DNA of 64,000 nt from Paraburkholderia gardini. GTDB lineage: Bacteria; Pseudomonadota; Gammaproteobacteria; Burkholderiales; Burkholderiaceae. The stretch spans positions 62,001-126,000 of the forward strand of contig NZ_CAJQYY010000008.1 in the NCBI RefSeq assembly GCF_907164575.1, read 5' to 3'. The stretch's first letter is position 1. The number at the start of each line of letters is the position of its first letter. This document shows positions 1-8,143 of this stretch, in pieces. Below the pieces are notes generated by a model that did not search any database, was not told where the DNA came from, and saw only the letters and a list, made by a program, of their open reading frames with translations. The translations under genes were made by a program, and so were the position numbers.

Positions 1-1609
1 CGCGTGGATCGCCCGCAAACGCGCGGGCAATCGCGACGCGCTGCTTGAGGCCGCCCGACAGCTGGCGTGTGCGCACGCCCAGATAGCGGTCGGGCAGACG
101 CACGGCGGCGGCAAGCGCGGCAAGCCGTGCGTCGTGCGCCTGGCCGCGCAGCGCGCCCAGGCGCGACAGCGCGCGGCCGATCAGCCGCCTCACCGAATGC
201 GAGCGGTTGAGCGCCGAATCCGGATTCTGAAACACGATCTGCAGCGACTTCACCTGCGCGTCGTTGCGGTGTGTCACGCGCGCGGGCAGCCGCGCGCCGT
301 CGAGTTCGATGACACTGCCCGCATCGGGCGAAACAAGACCGAGCAGCAGACGCGCGAGCGTTGTCTTGCCGCTGCCCGATTCGCCGACGAGGCCGAGCGT
401 CTCGCCTTTCATCAGATCGAGCGAGACGTCGTCGACCGCGCGTAACGTGCCGCCGGGTATGTGGAACGTCTTCGATACGTGTTCGGCGCGCAGTACGAGC
501 ACGGGTTGTTTCGCATCGCCGCGCGCGGACTGCGCGGCGGCGTCCGGCGCTTCACCGGCATTGCGCGGCAGATCGATGGCGCGCTCGTGATAGTGGCAGC
601 GCGACATCTGGTCGCCGTGCTTCGCGCTCACGCGATACGGCGGCGGTGTTTCGCGGCGGCAACGGTCGTCGGCGAGACGGCAGCGTTCGGCGTAAATGCA
701 GCCGTGCGTCACCGGGCCGGCGAGCGGCAGATGACCGGCGATCGTATCGAGCCGGTCGGTGTCCTTGCTGCGCCCCGTGACCGGCAGGCAGCGCAGCAGC
801 CCGACCGTGTACGGATGACGCGGTCGCGCGAACACATCGCGTGTCGCGCCTTCCTCGACGAGCTTGCCCGCATACAGCACGCCGACGCGCTCGCACATCC
901 GCCCGATTACCGCGAGGTTGTGGCTGATGAAGAGCACCGCCGTGCCGAACTCCGCGCGCAGTCGCGCGACGAGATCGAGCACCTCGGCTTCGACGGTGGC
1001 GTCGAGACCGGTCGTCGGCTCGTCGAGAATCAGCAGCGCGGGATTGGACGCGAGCGCCATCGCGATCACGACGCGCTGCTGCATGCCGCCCGACAGCTGA
1101 TGCGGATAGCTGCCCATCACGCGCGCGGGCGTCGCGATCTGCACGCGACGCAGCATCTCGACCGTGCGTTCCAGCGCTTCCTTAGGCGTTGCGCCCGCGG
1201 CCTCGAACGCTTCCGACACCTGACGCGCGACGGTGAGCGAAGGATTGAGCGCGCGCGCCGGGTCCTGGTACACCATCGAGATCGACTTCGCGCGCATCGT
1301 GCGCAACGCGTCGGGATCGAGCGTGTTGGGGTCCTGGCCGGCAATCAGGATACGGCCGGCCTTCACCTTGCCGTTACGCGGCAGATAGCGCAGCACGGCC
1401 ATCGCGACCGTCGACTTGCCGCATCCGGATTCGCCGACAAGGCCATATGCCTCGCCGCGCTTCACGCGAAACGATACGTCCTGCAGGACCTCGCGATCGC
1501 GTCCGCGCGAACGGTAGCTGACCGTGAGACCGACGATCGTCAGCGCATCGGTGTGTTCGCTCTTCGAGACGTCGAAGGCAGGGAAAGCGGAGGGCGGCGG
1601 CGCGTTCAT
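1..1609 (-). CDS. Fused double ATPase of a peptide/nickel-type ABC importer (DppD-DppF fusion), 3' end cut by window edge
   Basis: Open frame from an ATG at 1609 to the window edge with no stop, so the C-terminus is missing. Translation shows two nucleotide-binding domains in one chain. The first has Walker A GESGCGKS (about residue 71), signature LSGGMQQR and Walker [12 protein letters not shown], followed by the cysteine-containing C-terminal segment usual for oligopeptide ATPases (HGCIYAERC). The second has Walker A GESGSGKT and signature LSGGLKQR; its Walker B lies beyond base 1. The start codon overlaps the permease stop upstream (ATGA), so the two are translationally coupled. By family, it powers uptake through the DppB/DppC-type permeases encoded just upstream. 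The substrate cannot be read from the sequence; peptides are the default for this family. Confidence 0.93.
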   Translation of the reverse strand, partial: MNAPPPSAFPAFDVSKSEHTDALTIVGLTVSYRSRGRDREVLQDVSFRVKRGEAYGLVGESGCGKSTVAMAVLRYLPRNGKVKAGRILIAGQDPNTLDPDALRTMRAKSISMVYQDPARALNPSLTVARQVSEAFEAAGATPKEALERTVEMLRRVQIATPARVMGSYPHQLSGGMQQRVVIAMALASNPALLILDEPTTGLDATVEAEVLDLVARLRAEFGTAVLFISHNLAVIGRMCERVGVLYAGKLVEEGATRDVFARPRHPYTVGLLRCLPVTGRSKDTDRLDTIAGHLPLAGPVTHGCIYAERCRLADDRCRRETPPPYRVSAKHGDQMSRCHYHERAIDLPRNAGEAPDAAAQSARGDAKQPVLVLRAEHVSKTFHIPGGTLRAVDDVSLDLMKGETLGLVGESGSGKTTLARLLLGLVSPDAGSVIELDGARLPARVTHRNDAQVKSLQIVFQNPDSALNRSHSVRRLIGRALSRLGALRGQAHDARLAALAAAVRLPDRYLGVRTRQLSGGLKQRVAIARAFAGDPR

Positions 1610-2472
1610 CGGTCGAGCACGCCTTCGATGCTATCCGCGATCAGATTGACGCCGACGACGAGCGACGCAATCGCCGCTGCGTCGAACACCACGGTCCACC
1701 ACGCGCCGCCTGCCATCAATGTGTACGACTCCGATAACGCGAGTCCCCAGTCGGCCGAAGGCGGCTGGATGCCGAAGCCGAGAAACGACAGCGTCGCCAC
1801 CGCGAAAATGGCGTAGCCGAGCCGCACGCTCGCTTCGACGACGATCGGCGGCAGCACGTTCGGCAGGATCTCCGCGAACATGATGTACAGCGCGTTTTCG
1901 CCGCGCAGTTGCGCGGCGGCGACGTAGTCGAGGTGGCGCTCGGCCAGCACGGCGGCGCGCACCGTGCGCGCGGTAATCGGCGTGAACGTGATGCCGATCA
2001 CGAGGATCACCGTGAAGTTCGACGTGCCGACAGCCGCCAGCGCGAGCAGCGCGACGATCACGAGCGGCAGCGCGAGCACGGCGTCGATGGCGCGGCCGGT
2101 CACGTTGTCGATCCAGCCGTCGAAATAACCGACGACAAGACCGAGCGCCGCCCCGGCCAGCGTGCCGAGCAGCGTCGCGAGCGGCGCGATCGTCAGGATG
2201 TCGCGCGCGCCGGTGATGACGCGCGAGAACACGTCGCGGCCGAGCTGATCGGTGCCGAACCAGTGTGTGTGATCGGGCGGCGCGAGCGAATTGATCGGGT
2301 CGGACGCGTAGGGGTCGAGCGGCGCGATCCAGTGCCCGGCAATCGCGCATACCACCCAGCCGAGCACGATCAGCGCACCGACGACGAACGTCGGCGAACG
2401 CAGCAGCGCGAGCAGGCGGTCGTAACGCTGCGCCTCGTGGTGCGCGGCTTCCGGCGAAACGACGGCGTTCAT
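1606..2472 (-). CDS. DppC/OppC-type ABC importer permease
   Basis: 288 aa inner-membrane permease of the DppC family. The N-terminal region around LLALLRSPTFVVGALIVLG is the usual first membrane span, followed by the periplasmic OppC_N-type motif DPYASDPINSLAPPDHTHWFGTDQLGRDVFSR. The EAA-loop region (AAQLRGENALYIMFAEILPNVLPP) contacts the ATPase. I chose the ATG at 2472 because it overlaps the stop of the dppB-type gene (ATGA) and gives normal family length; the open frame extends further upstream but would run through dppB. The stop overlaps the ATG of the fused ATPase. It is the third gene of a four-gene minus-strand operon. Confidence 0.92.
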   Translation of the reverse strand: MNAVVSPEAAHHEAQRYDRLLALLRSPTFVVGALIVLGWVVCAIAGHWIAPLDPYASDPINSLAPPDHTHWFGTDQLGRDVFSRVITGARDILTIAPLATLLGTLAGAALGLVVGYFDGWIDNVTGRAIDAVLALPLVIVALLALAAVGTSNFTVILVIGITFTPITARTVRAAVLAERHLDYVAAAQLRGENALYIMFAEILPNVLPPIVVEASVRLGYAIFAVATLSFLGFGIQPPSADWGLALSESYTLMAGGAWWTVVFDAAAIASLVVGVNLIADSIEGVLDR

Positions 2473-3479
2473 TCGGCTCCCTCCACACGCAGACGCGGAT
2501 TGAGCAGCACGTGCAGCGCATCGGCGGCGAGATTCGCCACCGTGTACACGACGCCGACGGTCAGCACGCCGGCCTCGAGCATCGGGAAGTCCTTCGCTTT
2601 CGCGGCGTTGTAGATCAGCGAGCCGATGCCCTGATAGTGAAACAGCGTCTCCACGACAACGAGCCCGCCGATCATGTAGCCGAGCTGCGTGGCGGCCACG
2701 GTGATCGTCGGCAGCAGCGCGTTGCGCAGCACGTGCCGCCAGATCACGACGTGCTGCGGCAGGCCTTTGAGAATGGCGGTGCGCGTGTAGTCGGCGTCGA
2801 GCGCCTCGACGGTGCCGGCGCGTGCCATCCGCGCGATGTAGCCGAAGAACACGAATACGAGCGGCAGTACCGGCAGGACCAGATGCCTGAGCTGTTCGAG
2901 CACGCCGGCGCCGGCTGGGTACGACGCCTCGATCGGCAGCCATTGCAGCCAGATACCGAAGATCAGGATCAACACGATCGACGACACGAATTCCGGCACG
3001 ACCGTCGCCGAAAGCCCGGTGATGCTGATGGTGCGATCGATCCAGCGCCCCGCGTGCATGGCCGCCCACACGCCGCCCGCGATACCGAGCGGCACCACGA
3101 CGACGAACGCAAGCAGGCCGAGCTTCGCGGAAAGGCCGAGCGCGGTGACGATAAACGGCGCGACCGGCGTGCGAAAAATGTACGACGTGCCCATGTCGCC
3201 ACGCACGAAATGCGTGATCCAGTCGACGTATTGCGTGAGCAGCGGCCGGTCCGCACCGAGCTGATGATTGAGCGCGGCGACCGCACGCGCATCGGCGAGC
3301 GGCCCGAGCACCGCACGGCCGATATCGCCCGGCAGCAACTGGCCGCCCGCGAACACGAGCACGGAGAGCAGCCACAGTGTCACCAGCGAGAGCGCGACGC
3401 GCGTCGCCACGAAGCGCGCGACGCGGCCCGCGTTGCCGCTCGTCGCGCGCGATGTGGGAGGAGTAGCCGTTGTCGACAT
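2469..3479 (-). CDS. DppB/OppB-type ABC importer permease
   Basis: 336 aa inner-membrane permease. After a short N-terminal tail (residues 1-22) there is a membrane span around VALSLVTLWLLSVLVFAGG, then the conserved GADRPLLTQYVDWITHFVRGDMGTSY region and an EAA-type loop (RTAILKGLPQHVVIWRHVLRNALLP). These are typical of the DppB family and length is normal. The 3' end overlaps the dppC-type gene by four bases. The gap to the upstream binding-protein gene is 78 bases, consistent with one transcript. Confidence 0.93.
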   Translation of the reverse strand: MSTTATPPTSRATSGNAGRVARFVATRVALSLVTLWLLSVLVFAGGQLLPGDIGRAVLGPLADARAVAALNHQLGADRPLLTQYVDWITHFVRGDMGTSYIFRTPVAPFIVTALGLSAKLGLLAFVVVVPLGIAGGVWAAMHAGRWIDRTISITGLSATVVPEFVSSIVLILIFGIWLQWLPIEASYPAGAGVLEQLRHLVLPVLPLVFVFFGYIARMARAGTVEALDADYTRTAILKGLPQHVVIWRHVLRNALLPTITVAATQLGYMIGGLVVVETLFHYQGIGSLIYNAAKAKDFPMLEAGVLTVGVVYTVANLAADALHVLLNPRLRVEGAE

Positions 3480-3557
3480 CGAATGCTCGCTGATGGGCTT
3501 GGGGGACTCGCGCCGGATGCGATGTGCGGATGGACTGGCCGTGCGACCGTCGGGCGC

Positions 3558-5228
3558 TTAAGCGGCCAGCACCGCGCGGTCGAAATACAGTTGCGCGAGC
3601 GCGGTGAAACGCACGCCGCTGAGCTCGCGGCGCGTTGCGATCAACTGGTCGTAGAAGTACGGGATGATGATCGGCGTCTCATCCAGCAGCAGGGTTTCGA
3701 TCTGTCCGGCGATTTTCTTCTGCGATGCGACGTCGAGCGCGCCGACGAAATCCGCGACGAGCCTGTCGTACTGCGGGTTCCTGAAGTGCGCCGCGTTCCA
3801 CGTGCCGCCGCTCGTGAGCGGTGCGTTCAGGAACACGTTCGGCACGCCCCGGTGACCGTAATCGGTGATGCCGAGCGGCGAGTCGAGCCAGTCCGATTTG
3901 CCCGGTGTGCCCGCGCCGTAATACAGCGACTGGCTTTCCACCTTCAGGTTGATCCGCACGCCGATCGCCTTCGCCGCATTCTGTATGACGACGGCGAGAT
4001 CGGGGATCTCCATGTATTTCTCGGTCGTGAGCGTGACGTCGAAACCGTTCGGAACGCCAGCCTGCGCGAGCAGTTGTTTCGCCTTCGCGACATCGAGCTT
4101 GCGCTGCGGCACACTCATGTCCGACGAAGGAAAGACGGACGCGAACGGGTTGTCGTTGGCGACCATCGCGCGGCCCTTGAAGAGCCCGCGCACCATCACC
4201 TCGCGATCGAGCGACAGCGCGAGCGCCTGGCGCACGCGCTTGTCCTTGAAGAGCGGATTGTCGTTGCGCATGTGCATCTGACGATGCGCGCTCGAGCGCA
4301 CGCCAATCACCTTGAACCCGGGATTGTTGAGAATGCCCGAGCCGCCCTGCACGGTGAACGTGCCCATCACGTCGGCCTGACGGCCCTGCAGCGCGAGAAT
4401 CTGCGCCTGTTCGTCGGCGTAAAACGAAAACTGCACGCGTTGCGGCAGCGCCTTTTCACCCCAGTAATCGGGATTGCGCACGAACGAAGCGCTCACCTTC
4501 GGTTGATACGATTCGAGCTTGAACGCCCCCGTGCCGATGAACGTTTTCTCGTAGTTGCCCGCGTAGTTCGCGGGCAGCATCACGGCGTTGTAATTGTCCG
4601 ACGAGACGTAATACGGGAAGTTGCCGTTCGGCGCGTCGAGATGGAACGTGATGGTGTGTTCGTCGACGACCTTCGCGCCGCCTTTCGACAGCACGCCCTT
4701 CAGCACCGAGAGCGCGGCCGAGCCGGTTGCGGGATCGGCGAGCCGGTCGAACGTGGCGACCACATCTTTTGCGCCGAACGTCTGGCCGTCGTGGAATTTC
4801 ACGTTCTGACGGAGCTTGAACGTCCACACGTCGCCCTTCGCGTTCGGCTGCCACGACAGCGCCAGCGCGGGTTGCAACTGCGAATGTTCGTCGTCGTTGA
4901 TGAGGAATTCGCCGGTCTGGTTCAGGAGCGCGAGGCCCCCGGCGTCCGTCACGGTCAGCGGATCGACAGCGCCGCCCGGCATCAGGTGCGCGACGCGGAT
5001 CGTCGCGTTCGCGCCCCTGGGCGTGCCCTGGGCGTGCGCGCGCGGCGATGCGAAGAGGCCGCCGCCCGCCAGCGAAAGTCCGATCACGCCTGCGTAGCGC
5101 AGCAGTTCGCGGCGCGTGAGGCGGCCGGCTGCGAACTCATCGAGGGCGTGCTGGCCGAGTTCGCCGGCGGTGTTTCGTGCGGCTTCGAGGGCGAGGCGGG
5201 CTGAATGGCGATCCGCGGAATTCTTCAT
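3558..5228 (-). CDS. Family-5 extracellular solute-binding protein (peptide/nickel ABC importer)
   Basis: 556 aa. After an N-terminal extension of about 37 residues there is a twin-arginine-like export signal (TRRELLR followed by a hydrophobic stretch and SPRAHAQ), so Tat export is likely. The mature part has the family-5 pattern: DVWTFKLRQNVKFHDGQTFGAKDVV, then KDKRVRQALALSLDRE, and YFYDQLIATRRELSGV near the end. By family it captures the substrate in the periplasm and delivers it to the DppB/DppC permease. It is the first gene of the operon. Members bind di- and oligopeptides, nickel complexes or other compounds, so the ligand is undetermined. The nickel permease gene just upstream makes a metal ligand possible but does not show it. 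Confidence 0.92.
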   Translation of the reverse strand: MKNSADRHSARLALEAARNTAGELGQHALDEFAAGRLTRRELLRYAGVIGLSLAGGGLFASPRAHAQGTPRGANATIRVAHLMPGGAVDPLTVTDAGGLALLNQTGEFLINDDEHSQLQPALALSWQPNAKGDVWTFKLRQNVKFHDGQTFGAKDVVATFDRLADPATGSAALSVLKGVLSKGGAKVVDEHTITFHLDAPNGNFPYYVSSDNYNAVMLPANYAGNYEKTFIGTGAFKLESYQPKVSASFVRNPDYWGEKALPQRVQFSFYADEQAQILALQGRQADVMGTFTVQGGSGILNNPGFKVIGVRSSAHRQMHMRNDNPLFKDKRVRQALALSLDREVMVRGLFKGRAMVANDNPFASVFPSSDMSVPQRKLDVAKAKQLLAQAGVPNGFDVTLTTEKYMEIPDLAVVIQNAAKAIGVRINLKVESQSLYYGAGTPGKSDWLDSPLGITDYGHRGVPNVFLNAPLTSGGTWNAAHFRNPQYDRLVADFVGALDVASQKKIAGQIETLLLDETPIIIPYFYDQLIATRRELSGVRFTALAQLYFDRAVLAA

Positions 5229-5472
5229 CGAATGGTGTTCCGTTGGGTTCTATCGGGCTACGCGCGCCATTTTGAGCGGGCTCTGGCGCTACCGGTGTAA
5301 TCCGGCGCGACTGGACGCGATGGCGCGCGACGACGGGGCGGGTTCAGTGTAAGCGATTGCCCGCGGAATCGGAACGCCACGCAGCGCGCAAATTCCGCCC
5401 GGGCGGACAAAACGGGCGTACGTAGTGGCATGAACCGTGAAGGACGGGCACAGCGCTTGCTCCATCGCGTGA

Positions 5473-6492
5473 CTAACGCGCGCTCACGGCGGGACGACGC
5501 CAGCGGTGAAACAGCACGGAGCCGATCCAGCACGCGATGAACATCGCGACGATTCCATAGCCGAGCATGCCGAAGCGTTCGTTGACCGCCGCGACCGCGT
5601 CCCACAAGCCGCCCGTGAAGCCGAGTCTGTCCGACAGGAGGCCAAGCGCCTCGACACCGCCGATCACAATGGCGACCACCGCCGACACGAACGTGATGCT
5701 CGCGTTGTAGTAGAGCTTGCGGCGCGGGTCGTCCATCGCCCAGCCGTACGCGTGGACCATGAGCACGTTGTCGGTGGAGTCGACGAGCGTCATGCCGGCC
5801 GTGAACAGCGCGGGAAACACGAGAATCGAATACATTGGCAGACCTTTGCCCGCTTCGGCCGCGGCGATCGCGAGCAGACCGATTTCAGTGGCCGTGTCGA
5901 AGCCGAGACCGAACAGCACGCCGACCGGATACATGTGCCAGCTCTTCGACACGAGCCCGAAAAGCGGGCGCAACGCGCGCGACAGCAAGCCGGCGGGCGC
6001 GGGCGTTGCAGCATCGGCGGGCAGTTCGCCGCCGCGCTGAACGTGCCGGTAGCGGCGCCACACGTCGCGCAGGATCACGAGATTCACCGCCGCGAGCACG
6101 AGCAGAAACACCGCCGAAACGGCCGTGCCGATCGTGCCGCCCACGGCCCTGAAACGCTCGAACTGATCGTGCATCGAAAGCGCCGTCAACGCGATGCCGA
6201 CCGTCGCCGCTATCACGATCGTCGAATGGCCGAGCGAGAACGAGAGACCGACCGTCAGTGGTCGTTTGCCTTCCTGCATCAGCTTGCGCGTGACGGCGTC
6301 GATGGCGGCGATGTGGTCGGCGTCGACCGCATGGCGCAGACCGAAGCCGTACGCGAGCAGCGCCGTGCCGAGCAGCAGCGGATAGTGGCGAAACGCGATC
6401 AGCGCCCATGCCCACGCACCGAGATTGGCCGCGATCAGCACGGCGTAGAGCGCGCAAAGGCGAGGGCGTAACACAGTAGCGGTAGGCGTCAT
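5473..6492 (-). CDS. NiCoT-family nickel/cobalt permease (HoxN/NixA type)
   Basis: 339 aa integral membrane protein with about eight hydrophobic spans. It carries the NiCoT signature in the second span region (RHAVDADHIAAIDAVTRK, a H-x4-DH motif) and the second family motif LFGLGFDTATEIGLL, plus FPALFTAGMTLVDSTDNVLM. By family it is a high-affinity secondary transporter for Ni2+ and/or Co2+. It lies 34 bases downstream of the His-rich cupin gene on the same strand, so the two are probably co-transcribed. The metal preference cannot be told from these motifs alone. No urease or hydrogenase gene is visible in the window. Confidence 0.93.
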   Translation of the reverse strand: MTPTATVLRPRLCALYAVLIAANLGAWAWALIAFRHYPLLLGTALLAYGFGLRHAVDADHIAAIDAVTRKLMQEGKRPLTVGLSFSLGHSTIVIAATVGIALTALSMHDQFERFRAVGGTIGTAVSAVFLLVLAAVNLVILRDVWRRYRHVQRGGELPADAATPAPAGLLSRALRPLFGLVSKSWHMYPVGVLFGLGFDTATEIGLLAIAAAEAGKGLPMYSILVFPALFTAGMTLVDSTDNVLMVHAYGWAMDDPRRKLYYNASITFVSAVVAIVIGGVEALGLLSDRLGFTGGLWDAVAAVNERFGMLGYGIVAMFIACWIGSVLFHRWRRPAVSAR

Positions 6493-6526
6493 GAAGGGCG
6501 CTTGCTGTCGAAGTCCGGGATCCGGT

Positions 6527-7042
6527 TCAATGATCGTGCGGATGCTTGTGGATCGGATCGACCCAGTACACCGCTTCGGGCGCCTCGACCGCGTCGATGT
6601 TCAGATTCACGACGACTGCTTCGTTATCGCTGCGCACGAGCACGCATTCGAGCGGATCGTCGGTGCTCGCGTTGATTTCCTGATGCGGCACATAAGGCGG
6701 GACGAAGATGAAGTCGCCCGGGCCGGCTTCGGCGGTGAATTCGAGGTGTTCGCCCCAACGCATGCGTGCCTGGCCGCGCACCACGTAGATCACGCTTTCG
6801 AGCGCGCCGTGATGATGGGCGCCCGTCCTCGCGTTCGGATGAATCGTGACGGTACCCGCCCAGATTTTCTGCGCGCCGACGCGCGCCGCGTTGATCGCGG
6901 CGGCGCGGTTCATGCCGGGCGTCTGCGCCGTGTTGCTGTCCAGCTGGTCGCCCTTGATGACCTTCACACCGTGCTCGCGCCAGTCCACTGGCTTTGACGG
7001 CGGGGTGTCGTGGTCATGCGGATGGTCGTGATCCTGGCTCAT
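6527..7042 (-). CDS. Cupin-domain protein with histidine-rich N- and C-termini
   Basis: 171 aa from the ATG at 7042, chosen because a strong ribosome site (GAGGAG) lies just before it. A longer in-frame extension up to 7186 has no such site. The central part is a single cupin barrel: motif 1 is TGAHHHGALESVIYVVRG (metal-binding His/His/Glu) and motif 2 is GPGDFIFVPPYVPHQEIN (third His). The first 13 residues contain DHDHPHDHD and the last residues read IHKHPHDH, giving two His-rich metal-binding-like tails. It has no signal peptide, so it is cytoplasmic. The next gene is a Ni/Co permease, so metal handling is a reasonable inference; enzymatic function is unknown. Confidence 0.85.
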   Translation of the reverse strand: MSQDHDHPHDHDTPPSKPVDWREHGVKVIKGDQLDSNTAQTPGMNRAAAINAARVGAQKIWAGTVTIHPNARTGAHHHGALESVIYVVRGQARMRWGEHLEFTAEAGPGDFIFVPPYVPHQEINASTDDPLECVLVRSDNEAVVVNLNIDAVEAPEAVYWVDPIHKHPHDH

Positions 7043-7093
7043 GGCGTGTCTCTCCTCACTGGCCTCGCGCGACGGCGCTGTTCCACATTCTTG

Positions 7094-7109
7094 CACGTTC
7101 AAAAACGTG
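7094..7109. promoter_or_regulatory. Short inverted repeat in the cupin/carbonic-anhydrase divergent spacer
   Basis: CACGTT-CAAA-AACGTG, six perfect base pairs with a four-base centre, lies 52 bases upstream of the cupin start and about 160 bases upstream of the carbonic anhydrase gene. It could be an operator for either gene. No known regulator consensus is recognised, and the symmetry is short enough to arise by chance. Confidence 0.25.
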
Positions 7110-7270
7110 TGTGTGGCTTGCCGGTATGCGTACTTCCATGTTCGAACTCGCCCGCACAACACACTCGCTCGCGTTTCATGACCCACTTTTCCGCTATTGC
7201 GACTTTTCCGATAGTTCTGCGGCGTATCCCTGTCCAGGCTTATGCCCTTCCAACTTCATGGGGTAACACA

Positions 7271-8038
7271 ATGAACAAGGTCAAACGACTGTCGGGTGGT
7301 GCGTTCCTGCTCATGGCCTTCGCCACGCTCAACGCTTCGGCCGACCCGGGCCACGACTGGACGTACAGCGGTGAACACGGCCCCGATCACTGGGGCGAAA
7401 TCAGCAAGGACTTTCGCCTGTGCGAAAGTGGCCGCGCCGAATCGCCGATCAACATCGAAGGTGCAAGGAAAGCGCCCGCCGATATGCCCAGGCTGAAAAT
7501 CAACTACCGGCCCCTTCCCATCGATGTCACCAATACCGGGCACGCCGTGCAGTTCAACGCGGCACTGGGCACGGATAGCATCTCGCTCGGCGACCGTCCT
7601 TACCAGCTTGTGCAGTTTCATTTCCATGCGCCGGGTGAAGAACGCTTCGCCGGCAAGGTAAGCGTGATGGACGCGCACTTCGTTCATCATTCCGACGACG
7701 ACAGGCTTCTCGTGCTCGCTGTCCAGTTCAGGATCGGCGAGCAGCCGAATCCGGTCATTCAGGCCTTGCTGGATCGAATCCCACACGAGAAGGGCGCTGA
7801 ATTCAAGGCGAATGGTGTCATGATCAACCCGCTCGATCTGCTGCCGGCGAACCCCGGCTACTACACCTACAGCGGTTCCCTGACCACGCCGCCCTGCTCG
7901 GAAGGCGTGACGTGGATAGAGTTCAAGGAGCCCGTCGCGATCACCCAGCAGCAATTCGACGCAATGGCGCGCTTCTACCACGGGAATCAACGCCCGGCGC
8001 AGCCGCTTAACGGGCGCGATGTCTGGGAAGTGAATTGA
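7271..8038 (+). CDS. Periplasmic alpha-class carbonic anhydrase
   Basis: 255 aa from the ATG at 7271; the N-terminus is a standard Sec signal peptide (MNKVKRLSGG, hydrophobic core, then ASA before D). Alpha-family features are in order: SPINIEG near residue 61, the zinc-ligand strand QFHFHAPGEE (two His), MDAHFVHH (third His) and SLTTPPCSEGVTWIEF. By family it interconverts CO2 and bicarbonate in the periplasm with a Zn2+ cofactor. A cysteine in LCESGRAES and the one in PPCSE could form the disulfide common in bacterial alpha enzymes. It is divergent from the cupin/nickel permease pair and convergent with fusA. Confidence 0.95.
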   Translation: MNKVKRLSGGAFLLMAFATLNASADPGHDWTYSGEHGPDHWGEISKDFRLCESGRAESPINIEGARKAPADMPRLKINYRPLPIDVTNTGHAVQFNAALGTDSISLGDRPYQLVQFHFHAPGEERFAGKVSVMDAHFVHHSDDDRLLVLAVQFRIGEQPNPVIQALLDRIPHEKGAEFKANGVMINPLDLLPANPGYYTYSGSLTTPPCSEGVTWIEFKEPVAITQQQFDAMARFYHGNQRPAQPLNGRDVWEVN

Positions 8039-8069
8039 ACCGCTCGCACCACACGACGTCGTGATGTAA

Positions 8070-8097
8070 AAAAGCCCGTCCTTGCGGGACGGGCTTC
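8070..8097 (-). terminator. Rho-independent terminator of fusA
   Basis: Ten-base-pair stem (AAGCCCGTCC with GGACGGGCTT, 8072-8081 and 8087-8096) with a five-base loop. On the minus strand it is followed by a run of T, so it fits the end of the fusA transcript. On the plus strand it also follows the carbonic anhydrase gene, but with a poor T tract. Confidence 0.85.
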
Positions 8098-8143
8098 GAG
8101 CACCTTCTGCAATCGCAGCACAAAACGTGTTGCAACCGCCGGC

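Noticed and set aside
461-1816. Plus-strand open frame of about 450 codons opposite the ABC ATPase
   Set aside because: The minus strand encodes a complete set of ABC ATPase motifs here; the plus frame has none.
2511-5204. Very long plus-strand open frame opposite the dppB/dppA-type genes
   Set aside because: Its translation is Arg/His/Ala-rich without motifs and mirrors real genes on the minus strand; such frames are common in GC-rich DNA.
5229-5472. Possible metal riboswitch near the nickel permease
   Set aside because: The spacer lies downstream of the permease gene, not upstream; no conserved riboswitch core was recognised there, and the permease has only 34 bases between it and the cupin.
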